Positions 22,942 to 36,000 of a stretch of DNA of 64,000 bases are shown here, piece after piece; the first letter of the stretch is position 1, and each line of letters begins with the position of its first letter. Under the pieces are notes generated by a model that did not search any database, was not told the origin of the DNA, and saw only the letters and a program-made list of their open reading frames with translations. A program made the position numbers and the translations under genes. This stretch comes from Lagopus muta (taxonomy: Eukaryota > Chordata > Aves > Galliformes > Phasianidae), in assembly GCF_023343835.1 (NCBI RefSeq), contig NC_064447.1, forward strand, positions 1,302,001-1,366,000. The letters run 5' to 3'.

Positions 22942-23250
22942 TCACAGAATCACAGAATCACAGGGTTGGAAGGGACCTCAAGGATCATGAAGCTCTAGCC
23001 CCCTGCCGCATGCAAGGCCACCAACCTCTCCATTTCATATCAGCCCAGGCTGCCCAGGGCCCCATCCAACCTGGCCTTGAACACCTCCAGGGATGGACGG
23101 GGCATCACAGCCTCTCTGGGCAGCTGTTCCAGCACCTCACCGCTCTCATAGCACACAACTTCCCCTGACATCCAACCTCAATCTGCCCTCCCTCAACTTC
23201 AAACCATTTCCCCTCATCCTGCTGTTATCAACCCTTTCCAAGAGAAGGTT
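22942..23250 (-). repeat. CR1 LINE fragment abutting the AMDHD2 promoter
   Basis: It begins with two 8-bp tail repeats (cagaatca type), then 'gggttggaagggacctcaag', and continues with well-preserved CR1 body blocks ('ggctgcccagggccccatcc', 'cacctccagggatgg', 'cagcctctctgggcagctgt') to about 23250. Good preservation suggests a relatively young copy. Its 3' end points toward AMDHD2 and lies about 50 bp from the distal YY1 motif. Confidence 0.92.
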
Positions 23251-26200
23251 TTGAGGTCTTTCCCAACCATAACAGCTCTGCAATGCCACATCTGAGCTCC
23301 TGTGGAGGCTGGCAGAAGCGTACGCCGGTGTTCCAGTGCAGCGTGCTTCAGGGCTCTTGAGAAGGTGTGCAGAGCACCAGTAGGAAGGCTGTGATTCCTG
23401 GGGAATCCCACCTCAAACACAGCATTTCAAACACGGCGGGCTGGAAGAAGCGGGAGGCAGCGGGCACCCATCTCCTGCATGGACCACGGGAGCCGTCTCC
23501 TCGTTACCTCATCCCACACAGCTCCCGCTGCCTCCTGCCTTGAGCTCAGATTATGAACACTTGGGGCAGAGTCTTTTTGCCATTGAGTCTGTGCTGATTC
23601 CAGTTTAGAGCCCTTTAGTGCAGAAGGTGGCCCAGAGGATCAATGCCAAAGGACTGAGGCAGCCCTGGTGCCTTCATCTCCACAAGTTAGCTGTGTTCCC
23701 AGCCCTTGTATCACCCAGACAAGGCTGCTGCAGCCCCCAGTGAGCCATGCATAGCACAGCTCCCGGCCCATCCTTGCTGTCAGAGCCCTGTCACATCTCC
23801 ATGCTGTTCTCCCCAGCATTGCTCAGCGAGCAGCCCTATGCCAACGCCAGTTAAATGGCATGGAAATGTTACATTCGAGTATTCGTGTTTTATCAGGCAA
23901 AGTTCAAAGGCCTGGAAGGTCAGACAAGAGGGATTAGTGGTTCCTAATGGCTTTTAAGTCTGAATTTGTGAATAAGTAACTCTGGCTTGAGTGGCTGCAG
24001 CGGCTCGTTCCTCCCCAGGGAATGAGGAGTCTGCCTGGAGGAGCTGCTCTGCTTTGTCCTCGTGCATTGCACCCGCATGTGACTGCCTGCTGCAGGCATG
24101 TGTACGGCGTGGGGCCGAGGGGCCGTGCTCACTGTGAAGGGAAGTAGCGCTGCAGGCTGTGATGCATCCATCCTGCTCGTGGTTATTTACCTCCTGAAAG
24201 GGAACCATAGGCAGATGCAGGCCTGCTAATAGCTGAAGGAGTGGCTGATGCTCAGCCCCAAGAGCTGGCAGTGTGCTGGAAATTGTGTAGCTGCTCAGAA
24301 ATCTGGCTAGGCACAACGCTACACCACAATAACTACACGAACAAGATGAAACCATAATTGTTTATTGGCTTGGGCAAAGTAAGGTTTCTGGAACCCCTCA
24401 CTTCGCTGTTCCGCTCTCAGCTTCAGGGAAAGAAAGTTAACTGTGACCTGGACATGTAAGTCATTCCTTCTTTTAAATGTTACTTCTAAGCTGACAGCAT
24501 TGCTGTAGGCAGGCTGCTCCGGTCATCTGACAAGTTTGCAGCAGCCTGGGAGAGAAGACAAAGCTATTCTGTGCTCTAAGTGCCAGCCCCGGGCTGTCCT
24601 CACCAGCACACCATGCCACCAGTGGTCCTTCTGATGTCTGCATCTCTGTGGGCAGAAGGGAAATCATGTCTGACCGCCATAATGTTAAACTTTGTTCTAA
24701 TTAAAGCAGCATCCCCACCGAACTCTGTATTTACTCCTAGATGTCTGCTTGCAGACATTCCCTTCCATTCTCTTTGCTCCATGTTGCTGCAGCAGTGTCC
24801 AACCAACACTTGCTCTCGTTGTATCTAGTTCAGTGTCCCACAGCGTTGCAGAGTCAATTACCTCGTCCAGAACTGTGTCTAAGCAGGGTGCTGATGTGAG
24901 CTCCTCTGATGAATCATGTTGAGAAAAGATAAATGAAGTGAAATGTAATGGTGCATGAACATAACATCCCCGTCTAGCCAGGAAGTTAATGTAGAGATCA
25001 GCATTTAATACTGTACTTATTCCACATGTCAGTGCTTGTCTGCACAACAAAGCTACCTTTCAGTGTCAGCAGGATGCCAGTAAAGGCCATTGAAATGGAG
25101 AATGATGTTAGTTTATCCCAAGAAAACTACATACAGCCTGGTTTGGGAATGTGAAGCTAGGAGTGGCTTCAGGTGGGTTTTACTCATCGTGGTTGAATTA
25201 TCCATCCTCAGGGGCACCCAGCAGCACGTCAGTGAGAATGACTTGTGGCTTTAGTACCGCTAAAGAGACTCCAAAACCAGAAAATTAGAAAATGAATCCT
25301 AACAATGTATCTCAGGCCTGTTTATTCAAGCCAGTAACTTTCTTAGGGCAGAAGCACCCTTCCAAACAGCTAAATTCAGATGTCAAAAGGCACACAGAGC
25401 ACCCAAACGGCTTACAGCCAAATGGCATTTTCACATGCATGCACATGCTGACAGCATGTGTGACAGCATGTTGTGACAGCAGTTTTCCTTGGCAGTGGAA
25501 GAAACATCCAGGTAGTTACACGTGGTAACGTCCACTATAACAGAGCTTGCCATGGGGCCCAGCCTGCCAACAGCTTCACCAACCCTTTGGCAAAACATCT
25601 ATGATGAAAGCCAGAAGCGAGCCACTGAATCACAGCACTGGGAGATGGCCCTGACCTCCCTCTGTTCTGCTGCATGAACAAACAGAACAGCCTGTTCTGA
25701 GACAACAGGTATGGGAATCTGCCTCAGCAATGCTGTAGGTGCCCAGCCCAACTTCATGTCACCCATCTCCACTTAAGGATTGTCCCTTTGGATGCTCTCT
25801 ATTTCACAGAATTAAACCAACCCTGCCTTGCCTCACCAAGAATCACACGCTCCTCCTTTAATAACTGCATGCTCTTTCTCTCCACTGCCCCAGTAACAGG
25901 CTGAGGGAATCACAAGCAGTAGCTTCACTTGTTTTTCCCTTAGCAAATCATTTCTTTTTCAGGTCAAGTTATTTTTAACCTGGCTCAATTCCCAAATCAG
26001 ATTCACTGCCTCGCCACAGGAAAAGCTGTAGCAGCACGTTTGGGAGAAACAGGGGAGGCTTACAGATGTGAGCAAAGGTACAGGTACCAAAGCAAGGAGG
26101 GCTTAGGCTAGCTCTGCTGCCAAAATAAAGGCTTGTGGAGATGGAGATTTGGTTTCTCGTTTTTCATGTGCATTCCCAAGGAGGTCTAAAAATTGTTCTA

Positions 26201-26669
26201 ATGAACAGGGACCAGAGATGCTGCTCATATCTGTGAGCTGGACACCATGCTGACCTTGGGAACTCCAGGGGTTTCCTAAGATTAGCCCTCAGCCCGAGAG
26301 AGACAAAACCATTGGACCAAGGTGGTCATCACCCTCTGCTGCGTGAGGCCGTCCTGTCACCCTGCCCCCTCTGAATGAAGCTGGACACTGCATGAACAGC
26401 TAAATCCACATCACTGACAAAACATAAAGTGCTACCTCCATTTCACTACAAAACTGCAGCAGAGACTGTTCAGCATCACATTCAAACTGCAGTAAAGCTG
26501 GAAATGGGATCCAGATGTTCAAGGGCATCTCCAGCTTTCCCCTTATATATACACCTTTCTGCAGCTCTTATTGCTTGGTTTGCTTTACACTGTTCTGTTT
26601 GGCGTTGCTCACTTCGATCCCCTGTAATGCAGCAACCACAGGAACCCAGGGCACAGGAGCAGGGGTTTC

Positions 26670-26832
26670 ACTGGAACAGATCCCCCATCCCTGCAGGCAT
26701 TCAAGGCCAGGCTGGATGCGGCTCTGGGCAGCCTGGGCTGCTGGTTGGCGGCCTGCACACAGCAGGGGTTGGAACTGGATGAGCACTGTGCTCCTTTGCA
26801 ACCCAGGCCATTCTGTGATTCTATAATTCTCC
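26670..26832 (+). repeat. CR1 LINE 3'-end fragment
   Basis: It contains 'cccatccctgcaggcattca', then 'aggccaggctggatgcggct', and a 'ctgggctgctggttggcg' stretch. It ends in the CR1 tail 'ccaggccattctgtgattct'. It is almost identical over its length to the copy at 58.3-58.5 kb, so both belong to one subfamily. Confidence 0.92.
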
Positions 26833-26845
26833 AAACAGGAGTTAC

Positions 26846-26851
26846 TTTATT
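26846..26851 (-). terminator. Minus-strand AATAAA downstream of candidate exon
   Basis: A standard poly(A) hexamer on the minus strand about 155 nt past the stop of the candidate exon at 27004-27180. It fits a real 3' end but may be chance. Confidence 0.3.
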
Positions 26852-27003
26852 GCAATTAATTTTCAGATGCATTTGGATTTACTAAAGCAGTCCTAAAAAG
26901 CAGTCACTGACCAACATAGGTAGGTTCTGCTTCTACAGCAGAGCATTAAATAATTTAAAAAATCACAGCATTTGGTGAGGAAAAAAACCCCAACATACGA
27001 AAG

Positions 27004-27180
27004 CTAACAAAGCAAAAGGTCAGTAAGCTCTTCCAACACATTGTCTATGCTGACAGCATCGGAGAGCAGGCATCCCTCGCCTTTACCTAGCTTGAACTGA
27101 CTGCTAATGGACATCACCCTCTGCTGCTGCTGCTGCTGCAGAGCCATTCTGTTCTGTTCTCTCTGCAGGGCTGACTCACT
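27004..27180 (-). CDS. Candidate terminal coding exon of an unrecognised gene
   Basis: Read on the minus strand after a 'gtgcactgcag' acceptor, this gives 58 residues and a stop: SESALQREQNRMAL, a run of six glutamines encoded by CAG, RVMSISSQFKLGKGEG, and a C-terminus IDNVLEELTDLLLC. The frame stays open a little upstream (RLRALQ), where another acceptor (gtggcag) lies. Composition is strikingly protein-like: a charged, leucine-rich coiled-coil pattern, then an amphipathic C-terminal helix. A poly(A) hexamer follows about 155 nt later. I could not find a convincing preceding exon; a 27-nt GTGAAA...CTCTG segment near 27455-27480 has splice-like borders but is only a guess. I do not recognise the protein. 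Alternatives are a chance frame or a decayed exon. Confidence 0.35.
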   Translation of the reverse strand, partial: SESALQREQNRMALQQQQQQRVMSISSQFKLGKGEGCLLSDAVSIDNVLEELTDLLLC

Positions 27181-29392
27181 CTGCAGTGCACGCAATCTGC
27201 CACATTACACAGAACTATTTATGTGCCAGCAGACGCCACCTCTTCTCAGTCAGGCCCGCCACGAGGCTGTCGTTCCATGCTCTGGGGCTGCCTGCTCTGC
27301 TCTTCCAAAGCAAAGTCAATCCCTGGTGGATGGGGCTGCGCTCAGACCTAGCAGAAGAGCGGTCAGTAAATGAAGGAAAGGAGCTGAAAGGTCTGTAATT
27401 TTTAGTACTTTGAATCACCTCAGAAATCTGGTGACACAGTAGCCTCACCAGAGGACTTGAAAGGCAAGTTTTCACCTGGGAGTCACCAGTGAGGATCTAG
27501 AGCACGGCTGTAACAGAGAACAGCCAATGGATTTAAACTGTTAATTCTACTCCTGGTGTATTTGCAGGTACTAATGCAAGGCAATCCTTTCCCTTTCACA
27601 ATAACCCTGGCTTTTTTTTTAAGCTGTTCTCACGATTTGTGTGGGTTTATAAATGCAGAAGGCTTGGCACTCCAAGGCATAAATCAAGATGCTGTTGATG
27701 GCATTTTATCTGTATTTGGTTATGTAAGTATCCATCGTGATTCTAAGCCTGGTAACCAACACTGTGGCTATGCCAGGGTCCAAACAAGTTCCTATAGGCT
27801 GGTGCCTTTAAATTGCTTTTCTTATCCCAGAGATCAGACTACCACAAGCATTTGGTTGCTCCCAAACACGTTTGCTTATATTCTTCTCATCTGGCCAAAA
27901 GCAAGGCTGGCAGCATGTCCTCCTCGTGTCAGATCTCAAATGATTTCACCCAGCCAGGCCCTCCACACAAGACTCCTGCCACACAAGAGCAGTGCACCTC
28001 CTCCAGACAGCCCGAATCCACCATCACCTCTCCAAGCTACAGGCACTTCACAGAAGCACTCATTGCAATCACTGCAAGGAGACTTTAGTATATTGTATTT
28101 TTTTCCAGAAGTGTTCAGAACATCTGAGAAAACACAGCTCACAGGGTCTGAGTCCACTGCTGTTCCTCAGGAAAATGGGATCGATGTGATTCAGATCAGG
28201 AAACATTGAAGAGACATTTTCCTCCCCATCCAATTCTGTTTCTATCCCCATCCCATTCAAACATGCAGCCCACATCTCTGTACCACTGAGCACTACTGAG
28301 AGCGTTGCTGAGGGTGCCCTGAAGTCGAGCCACTTGAAACAAAAGCCATGGTTCTCTCCAACCCGGAGCCAAGCAGCTGACAGCCTGTCACATGAACCCA
28401 GGCAGACATCTTTTAGCCAACAAACCAGTTAGCTTGTTAACAATGCTGCTGGGTGGTCTCTAGTTTAAAGATCAGCTATTCTGAAGGTGCACATGTTCCT
28501 ACCAGGTTAAGGCTCAGGGTGGTGATGCTCAGTGGCTCCCAGAGCTCTGGCCACAGCTGTGTTGTGCAGAGCTGCCCATTGCACTGCTATACCTGAGATA
28601 CAGCTCTGCCATACCAGCATTCCCAGTCACACAGATAAATCATTCCAGACCTCCCAGCTTGATTACCAAGATGCTACTACATATCTAAGTAATATTAACT
28701 TAGATAATGAATCAGAAAAAGCTCTTTCTGTTCCCCAAACTATTAAAGGCCATGTACTTCCCAAATGGACTCTGGATAACATCTGCAAGCACTAGCTTTG
28801 TAAGGGTCCAACATACAGCTCCCATGGGAGCTCCAGCATTGTTTTGTGATATCCACAAACCCCCTGGATGGGAGAACTCTGCTTCAGCGCTTCCCAGCTG
28901 CAACAGCAGACTTCTCAGCTTGAATGCTCCTGACTTTCAAAGTACGAGTTCCTAAACGAATCCATTTTGTTGATGAGACAGTCGTTCAGGTACTCCAGCA
29001 GCAATCCCTCCATCCAAGTCCTGCAGAGCAATCAGGACACGCGGTCACTCAGCAGCTCCCATTCCTTGCCACACACAGCAGTTTGTACCCTTACTCCCAC
29101 ACTGCACAACCACACAGCGAAGCACCACCTGACCAGGCAGAGCCGAGCACTGACAGCACCGCAGCAGCCCAGCATTCTGCTCACAAGCACAGCCCAGGCA
29201 GCAGCAGCATCCATCGCTCTCTGCCCAGGAAGAAAAAAGAATGCGTTCAACAGTCATCAACAACTTCCACATAGCACTCAGTCACTTCCAAGGCCCTGCC
29301 TCCCCCTCTTAGAACCCCTCCTCTCCCCAGAGCGGCAGCAAAAGCATTAAATCAGAGGCAGAAGAGTCGTTACAGCAATGTAGTGAGGAAGT

Positions 29393-29398
29393 TTTATT
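29393..29398 (-). terminator. Poly(A) signal of ATP6V0C
   Basis: AATAAA on the minus strand about 610 nt after the ATP6V0C stop codon (30006-30008), giving a 3' untranslated region of ordinary size. It is followed on the minus strand by sequence ending near 29375. Confidence 0.75.
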
Positions 29399-30005
29399 TG
29401 GAAACATCGTATAAGTTCGTAACCCAACAGTGGGTGCACAACTCTGATGCCAGAGCATACGCAGTTACTACTGAAACACGGGAGTGTTTCGGACAATTGC
29501 TGTAATAAAACACAAGATTCTCATACTCCAATACCATGACACTACAGCAATCTTTAGAATCAAAGTTACATCCAAGGAATTCTCTGCACTTACAATTGAC
29601 CCCACAGTGTAATCTACCTATATATAAGATTAATATATATAGCATGGGAAATTGAAAATCTTTGCTCCATAGATGTATGAACATGTCAAGTCTTTTATAA
29701 ATAAACATCCAGTGAAGAGAAAAATTACATTTCTAGTTCATATTTATACATAAAGTACTAACAGCAATGGGTGGAAAATTGCACGCAGGCCACCCCAAGC
29801 CACGCAGCAGGCTTGGAGCTGCCCAACCAATTTAATATTGAATTACACACATGACGGACAAGTCACTAACGTACATTGCGCATTTACAAGAGATCAACTA
29901 CCAAATTGGGACAACTGTACACATTGGAGAGACCATTTCCATTCTGGAGCTTTGTTGTTTTTTAAATGCTGATTTGTTACATCTCTTTACATCATACTGC
30001 GACGT

Positions 30006-33000
30006 TTACTTTGTGGAGAGGATAAGGGCAACAATGAGGCCGTAGAGACCCAAGACTTCAGCGAAGATCAAAATGAGGATCATGCCCACAAATAACCTGG
30101 GCTGCTGTGCTGTGCCCCGTACTCCTGCATCACCCACGATGCCAATGGCAAAGCCAGCAGCCAGACCGCTGAGGCCCACGCTCAAGCCAGCACCCAGCTG
30201 AAGAAAGCTCCTGTAGGACAGATGAAAAGAAGGCTCAGTGGTGAGCAGCAGGACGTCACCTTCCATCTTCAGGATGAACTTAGTCCCTCTCTTCGGGAAG
30301 CGGGGGCAAATAAACATCTAAAGAGAACCTCTTTCCTGCAGAAAGATCTCTACTCATTTAAGCAAGCACAGCACATCTCATGAAGCAGATGCCTCCCATG
30401 ACTCCTAGCTCCAGTGCTTACTCTGGGCTCACTGTAGCATTCACACTAACACATATCCCAGTGATGTGCAGCCTATTCATGGCTGCTTTTCCTTCCTGCC
30501 TTCAGCAGCCATATTACACAGCCATGGCATACACTGGTGAGAAGCCCTCCTGCAGCACAAGAGTTGCACATGGAGTTAATATGGACAGGTCAGTCAGGGA
30601 TGCTCTGGCTTTCCAGATGAGCTGCCTGAAGAGCAGTCCTTAAGAGTCTGACCACCTGGTTCCTTTGCAGTTATATTTCCGCCTGCTGTTTCTTAGATAA
30701 AGGCTTACAGCTCAGCCAACCACAATGCTCATCTGCGCTCACATGTACAGCAGCACAGCTACCTGCTCTGTTAAGCCTCAGAAGCATTGTTTTATTCTGA
30801 CATCCATCAAGCTAGAGCTAGCTACCCTCAGAAGCTGAGCAGATTAAGTTTCAGACTATGGCTGGTATAGAGGTACAATGCATAGACTGAGGATTGATTC
30901 ACCAGCATGTAAAGAAGCAAGCAACATGAATTATTCACTTGCATCTCCCAGGCAACAGGAAAGCTATTTAGATACCTTGATTAACTCGTGAGAAGACCTG
31001 CGTACTCCATGTCTAGAATGTGACACTGTGAAACAAACTCAGGCCCCCATTCCCTGGCTGCACTACTTTTCTGGAGACATAAACCATGACTGTAGCTCAC
31101 AATACTGCTTCTGATCTGTCAGCTAACACATCTCTATCACCGATGCTAAGACACTGCGTAGGACAGCTGAAGTCCAGTTGGTGTTCTTGAGGTCAGCTTG
31201 GGAGCATTCAACATTCACAGCAACCCACACTTTCTGAAGAGCTTAATGAAAAATCTACCCATTCCAGAGCATTCAAATTTCAACGAAATTCACAGATACA
31301 GAACTTACTTGAATAGTGTGATAGTTGGTGAAAGGGCATTGGCAATGAGGACCGCCACTACGAGGCCATAGATAGCTATAATACCCGCCATGACAACAGG
31401 AATAATCGACTTCATGATGAGCTCAGGCCTCATGACAGACATGGCTGCAATACCCGTGCCACTCTTCGCAGTTCCATAAGCGGCTCCCAAGGCTGCAAGA
31501 GAAAAGACACATTAGGAAGTTCCCCAAATAACGCTGCCTTTGTCAGATGGCAGCATCAGAACAGCTGAGTCAGCACAGGGAAGAATTGTGCAAGGCTAAC
31601 TTGGTCACTTGACCACCTGGAGTGTCAGGGAGGCGCATTCCCTTACAGCATGGGGAAGTGACTTACCCACAGTCCTGAAATGAAACTGCTGCTGCTCAAG
31701 CACTACTGGCCACAGAACATCCCCTGAGCAGCCAGCTTCACAGCAGGGCAAGCACTGCAGCACAAACGCATTCCCTACTTAGGTCTGCATTTGAACTTGT
31801 TACCTTGGCATTTGTGCCCTCCCTGAGTCCAGAATGCAGAGGCTCTCCTCAGTGGAATTTGGGAAGAAACGTAGCAAAGCAGGCTTTGCTACTGCAGCAG
31901 GATGCAGCCTGAATGAGAGCCATAGCTCTTAACGTTACTGAACTTTGAGTTCTTAAACACCCCCAGTGTTTAACAGGTCGCCTTGTGTTATCCCACATGA
32001 GGCCTTTTCTACCAGAGAAGGGGTATCTGCCCCATGCTCTGACTTGGGATGAAACACACAGCTTCATCAGATAGATTGAGATAGCAGTGACTGTTCATAT
32101 TCCTGCTACACTTTGTTCCTTGGAGAAAGGACTCCCTCCTCCCATGCAATACCTCCACCTGATGAAGCATTCAGGTCCAAACACTCGCTAACCCAACTGC
32201 TGGACTCAGGAAGAGCAGCACAGCTTGCAGTTCACCACCACAGCCACCACCACAGACCACCACAGCCACCTCCTCACCACCACCTTGGAGGTACTGAACA
32301 TGCAGCCAGCAGCACACAAACCCAAAGCTTGGTCTCCAAAGCAGCAAATGGGCTCATCACCTTTAACAGAGTACTGCCAGAAACAAGAGCCCCGACGTAC
32401 TGCCTCAAAAGAGTTACTTCTGACCTGAAAGCTTTAAAATAGTCTCATAGAAGTTCATTCTTTGATTCTGAAGCGTTTAGAAAGACCCATTTTGTTTCAG
32501 CCTTGCTCTGGAGTACATTAGGAAGTCCACCTTTGGACTGGAAGATGATGAGCAGCTGAGCAGCCACCCGTGACCACAGCTGAAACAGCACCAGCAGCAA
32601 TGCAAGGGCCACCTCATTCCCTGACACCATGGCATCAATACTCAAAGGTTTGAGTCCTGATTAAGTAGCACAAAAAATACTCCTGCGTGCTCAAAATGGC
32701 CACAAAAAAGTACTGCAAACAGGCATTTCAAATGCTTGTGCTGTCCAGGGACTCCTTACATGCAAGTCTGGCTGACCCTTGGTAGGAATTAAGCTTCCTA
32801 GAGGGGAGACTTGTTTGTTCCACATGGATGTGTAGCTGCCTCTTACACTAGTGTAGGATGTTACAAAAGAGCTGCTAGTTTTTCAGATGGTTTAGGCTGT
32901 TCACTCTGCTATTCTCCCCTATCCAGTTAAAGCCAACTCAAGCAGCCAAGAAGGAAGGGTAATCCTCTCAGTTCTGCACACCAAAAGTTCAGGAGAGTAA

Positions 33001-36000
33001 GGGCTACAATCACATAAGACTCCCTCCCAGAAGTGGTTTTAGTTAAAGACTGAAAGGAAAGCCTCATCAACTACAAATTAGTTCTGCATTAACAAAGATC
33101 TAACCTCCTGTAACCCGGATCCTTTTCAAGTCTTTCCTATAGACACATAAAGAAGTGTTTGGTGCAGTTCAGAAGTAGATTGTTCCATCCATTCTGCAGT
33201 TTTATTGCAACCAGGAGACGGGGTTCACTTGCCTTGTAGGTGAAGTCCAGAATTCATTGCAGAAACTTAGTTACAATATCAGTGATGCTAGCTGAACATG
33301 GCTACCCCCTAGGGCGTCTAGAAGATTGCTCTGCCTTGAATTAGGAGCCTTTTCTTTCATATTAAACATCCGAGGAACGGATGCAAGTGGAATCAAGATT
33401 CAGGTCACCTTCCAGCCAAAGCTTTTAGTAGAAGCCACTTCTGCCTAAGCTTCCACAGTTCTCTCTAAGAAGGCCTGCAAGGGGAGCGAAGTTCACTGTT
33501 CAAAGCTACATCTGTCATTACTTCCTCCAAATCTGAGGTTTCTTTGAGGTGTTGCAATTAACACGGCAGTGGATTACAGAAATGGGTTTTGCAATAGTGC
33601 ATACAGAAAGCCATCCTGATTGAGTTTTTGGGGAGGGGCAGTTCTAGTCAGTTTCTAGTTATCTATCCCAAAAACCTACACAACAGACAACTGTTAGCAC
33701 ACTGACTTTATCTAGGCCGTTTGTGAAACAAAGTCACCCACACTGTGGCAGCAAGTTGCCACACAGCTTACACTTAGCACTGACCAGCTGCTTGTCCCCC
33801 ATCAGAACAGCACAAGCACATCCAGCCTCAGAGCTGGCACATCTGCACCCCACCAGCATTCATCAGCATTCTGCCCAGCAGCCTCACACCAGAGGTCCCC
33901 ACACTTCCACTAAGCTTACAAGGCAGCTTGCCTCATCCCTGTCCACTAGCCTCAGAAGTGCTCCTTGTGCTTTTGATGCTGCCCTTGAGCTGCATCCCCG
34001 GGAGCAGGCCCACCTCCCCACTGCACAGCTGCTCAGCGCAGGCCACGCGGCACCCAGGGCACTTCTGTACTCATGTACATCTGGGCTTCCACTTCTTGAC
34101 AGCCGTGAATGTTTGAAGCACTGCACGCACTACGTTCAGAATGCTCCAGCTGAGCTGCAAATAAAGTATTTTCGGAATCTCAGAGAACAAGGCTTGAAGG
34201 GATCTATGTGAACAGCAGTAAGAAGTGAAACAAGAGTTTTGTTCATCAGTGTTACATACCATGACTCCAAATACTGACATCAGATCAACACAGCTCAGTC
34301 TCCCTAACACACAGGCCAATTAGACTGTCATTACTTTCAGAGCAAACCCTGCCTTTATGGCAGCTATCAAGACACCTCAGTGATAAAGGAACAGCACTTT
34401 GCCATCTAGCTTTATCAGGGGAAGAAGCCATGCTGCCTATAACCAGGAATTGTGCCATTCAAAAGCTCAAAGGTGTGCAACACAAGTTCACGCATCATTT
34501 GAGGCTTACTCCCAGTATGCCTGTTTCAAAGGTAACTCAAACATGAAGAATTTCTGTAGGGTAATGCCTTGAACTCATGCTACAGCTGCTTTAGTACCAC
34601 TCCTAGGACAAAACGCACTGCCATGAGACCACAGATGTGCTAAATGGCACCTCTATCAGCCAGAGGTAGGAGCAGCAGCAGTGTGACAGCACAGCTCTGG
34701 GATGAAGCGTGCACTAGAAAGCAATATGCCACGCAGGCAGTGGCTGCAGGAAGACCAGTCGTACCAGAGCAAAGGCTTTCACTGCAACTTTGACGCTGTT
34801 AGCACTCGTCATCTGTGCTGTAGGTCAGTGCTAGCACAAGTGTCAGGACCAAGCTGCTGTAGCTATAGCTGCAGTGCTCAGTGAGGTCATGCACCAAGCA
34901 CATCAATCCTGCAGCTAAGACAGCTGCAAGCCACCTCATGCAACACCCCAACACCCCTCCATGCACAAAGAGGCTGCTCCCAAAAACCTTACAGTTCCTG
35001 TGCAACTCTGCGGGCACACATGGACAACTAGCCCCATGGGCACTGACACACACTGACCACCACGAGGCTTCAAGTCAAAGCACTACTCCTATAGATGCGA
35101 CTTCTAGCAGTCTGAGCAGCTGTGATGGATGCAGATGTGGTAGGAATCAGTCATGCACCTCCAGCAGCATCTGACCCATTCAGAGCTGTGATTCCTCGTG
35201 TCCCACCACAGAGACACAGGTTTCCACACAGCAGTGGCAGAGGAAAAATTCCCACAGCGCTTCAGCTGGACTTCCTTGGATTAGTAACACAAGTCAAACT
35301 TCCAGACAGACAGAATGCTGTCTGCTATCATGGCAAGACTGAAAGACCATTCTGGATGAGAACGTGCACCCTGAGCCTTCTCTAATTAATCCAGCATCAA
35401 ATGGGCTGTCCTGTGCAATAGGCAGGCTTGCCTTCTACCAGACAGCAGGAACCAGTTCACCTGAAGACCTGCTAATCCTCAATCAGGCTGTTAACCTCCG
35501 CAGGATTCTGCTAGAGGTGACAGCTGGGTCAAGCACAGCCCTTGCTCTGCCATGCCAGGCTCATGGTCATCTTCAGAGGTGGGAGGCAACCCAGCAGTGC
35601 TGAGGCCCCTCCACACCACCAAGTTCAACACGAACACAACCCTACCTCAGATCACGGTCACAGATGCTCCACAGCTGCTTTGGCAAAACCCTGTGATGCA
35701 CAGCTGCCCCTTCACAGGGCAGCCACAAGAGTGGAGAGGTACCTGGAACCCACACAGCATCAGAATGCAGAGCTGGAGAGCAGCTGCAGCCCATCTCCAG
35801 GGATGGCTGCAGGGGTAACAGGCGCTGCCCTGCAGGGAGAGGCAGCCTGCAGTTCTTGACTTGCGTCACCCACGACAGCATTAGGCACAGCATCCTTTTT
35901 GTCCTTCCCTGACTGTATGAGAAGACAGCTCTGCATTTCCAGGTTTCAGAATGATGAAAAAACATCAACCTGCAAGAGGCTAATGAGTAATGTGCTTCTC

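Larger units (their letters stand above)
23251..29375. other. Intergenic region between AMDHD2 promoter and ATP6V0C 3' end
   Basis: No known gene was recognised. One protein-like terminal exon candidate (27004-27180, minus) and one CR1 copy (26670-26832) are listed separately. Minus-strand AATAAA hexamers occur at 24361-24366 and 26846-26851 and could be ends of unannotated transcripts. A short imperfect direct repeat built on 'tgacagcatg' lies near 25447-25482. In human this interval is small, so the extra length here looks lineage-specific. Confidence 0.55.

Noticed and set aside
27556-28209. A 217-codon open frame on the plus strand between AMDHD2 and ATP6V0C
   Set aside because: It begins at a GTG, has no recognisable motif, membrane pattern or splice-compatible neighbour. 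A frame of this length can arise by chance in 64 kb. It is worth a glance only because a candidate exon lies nearby on the other strand.
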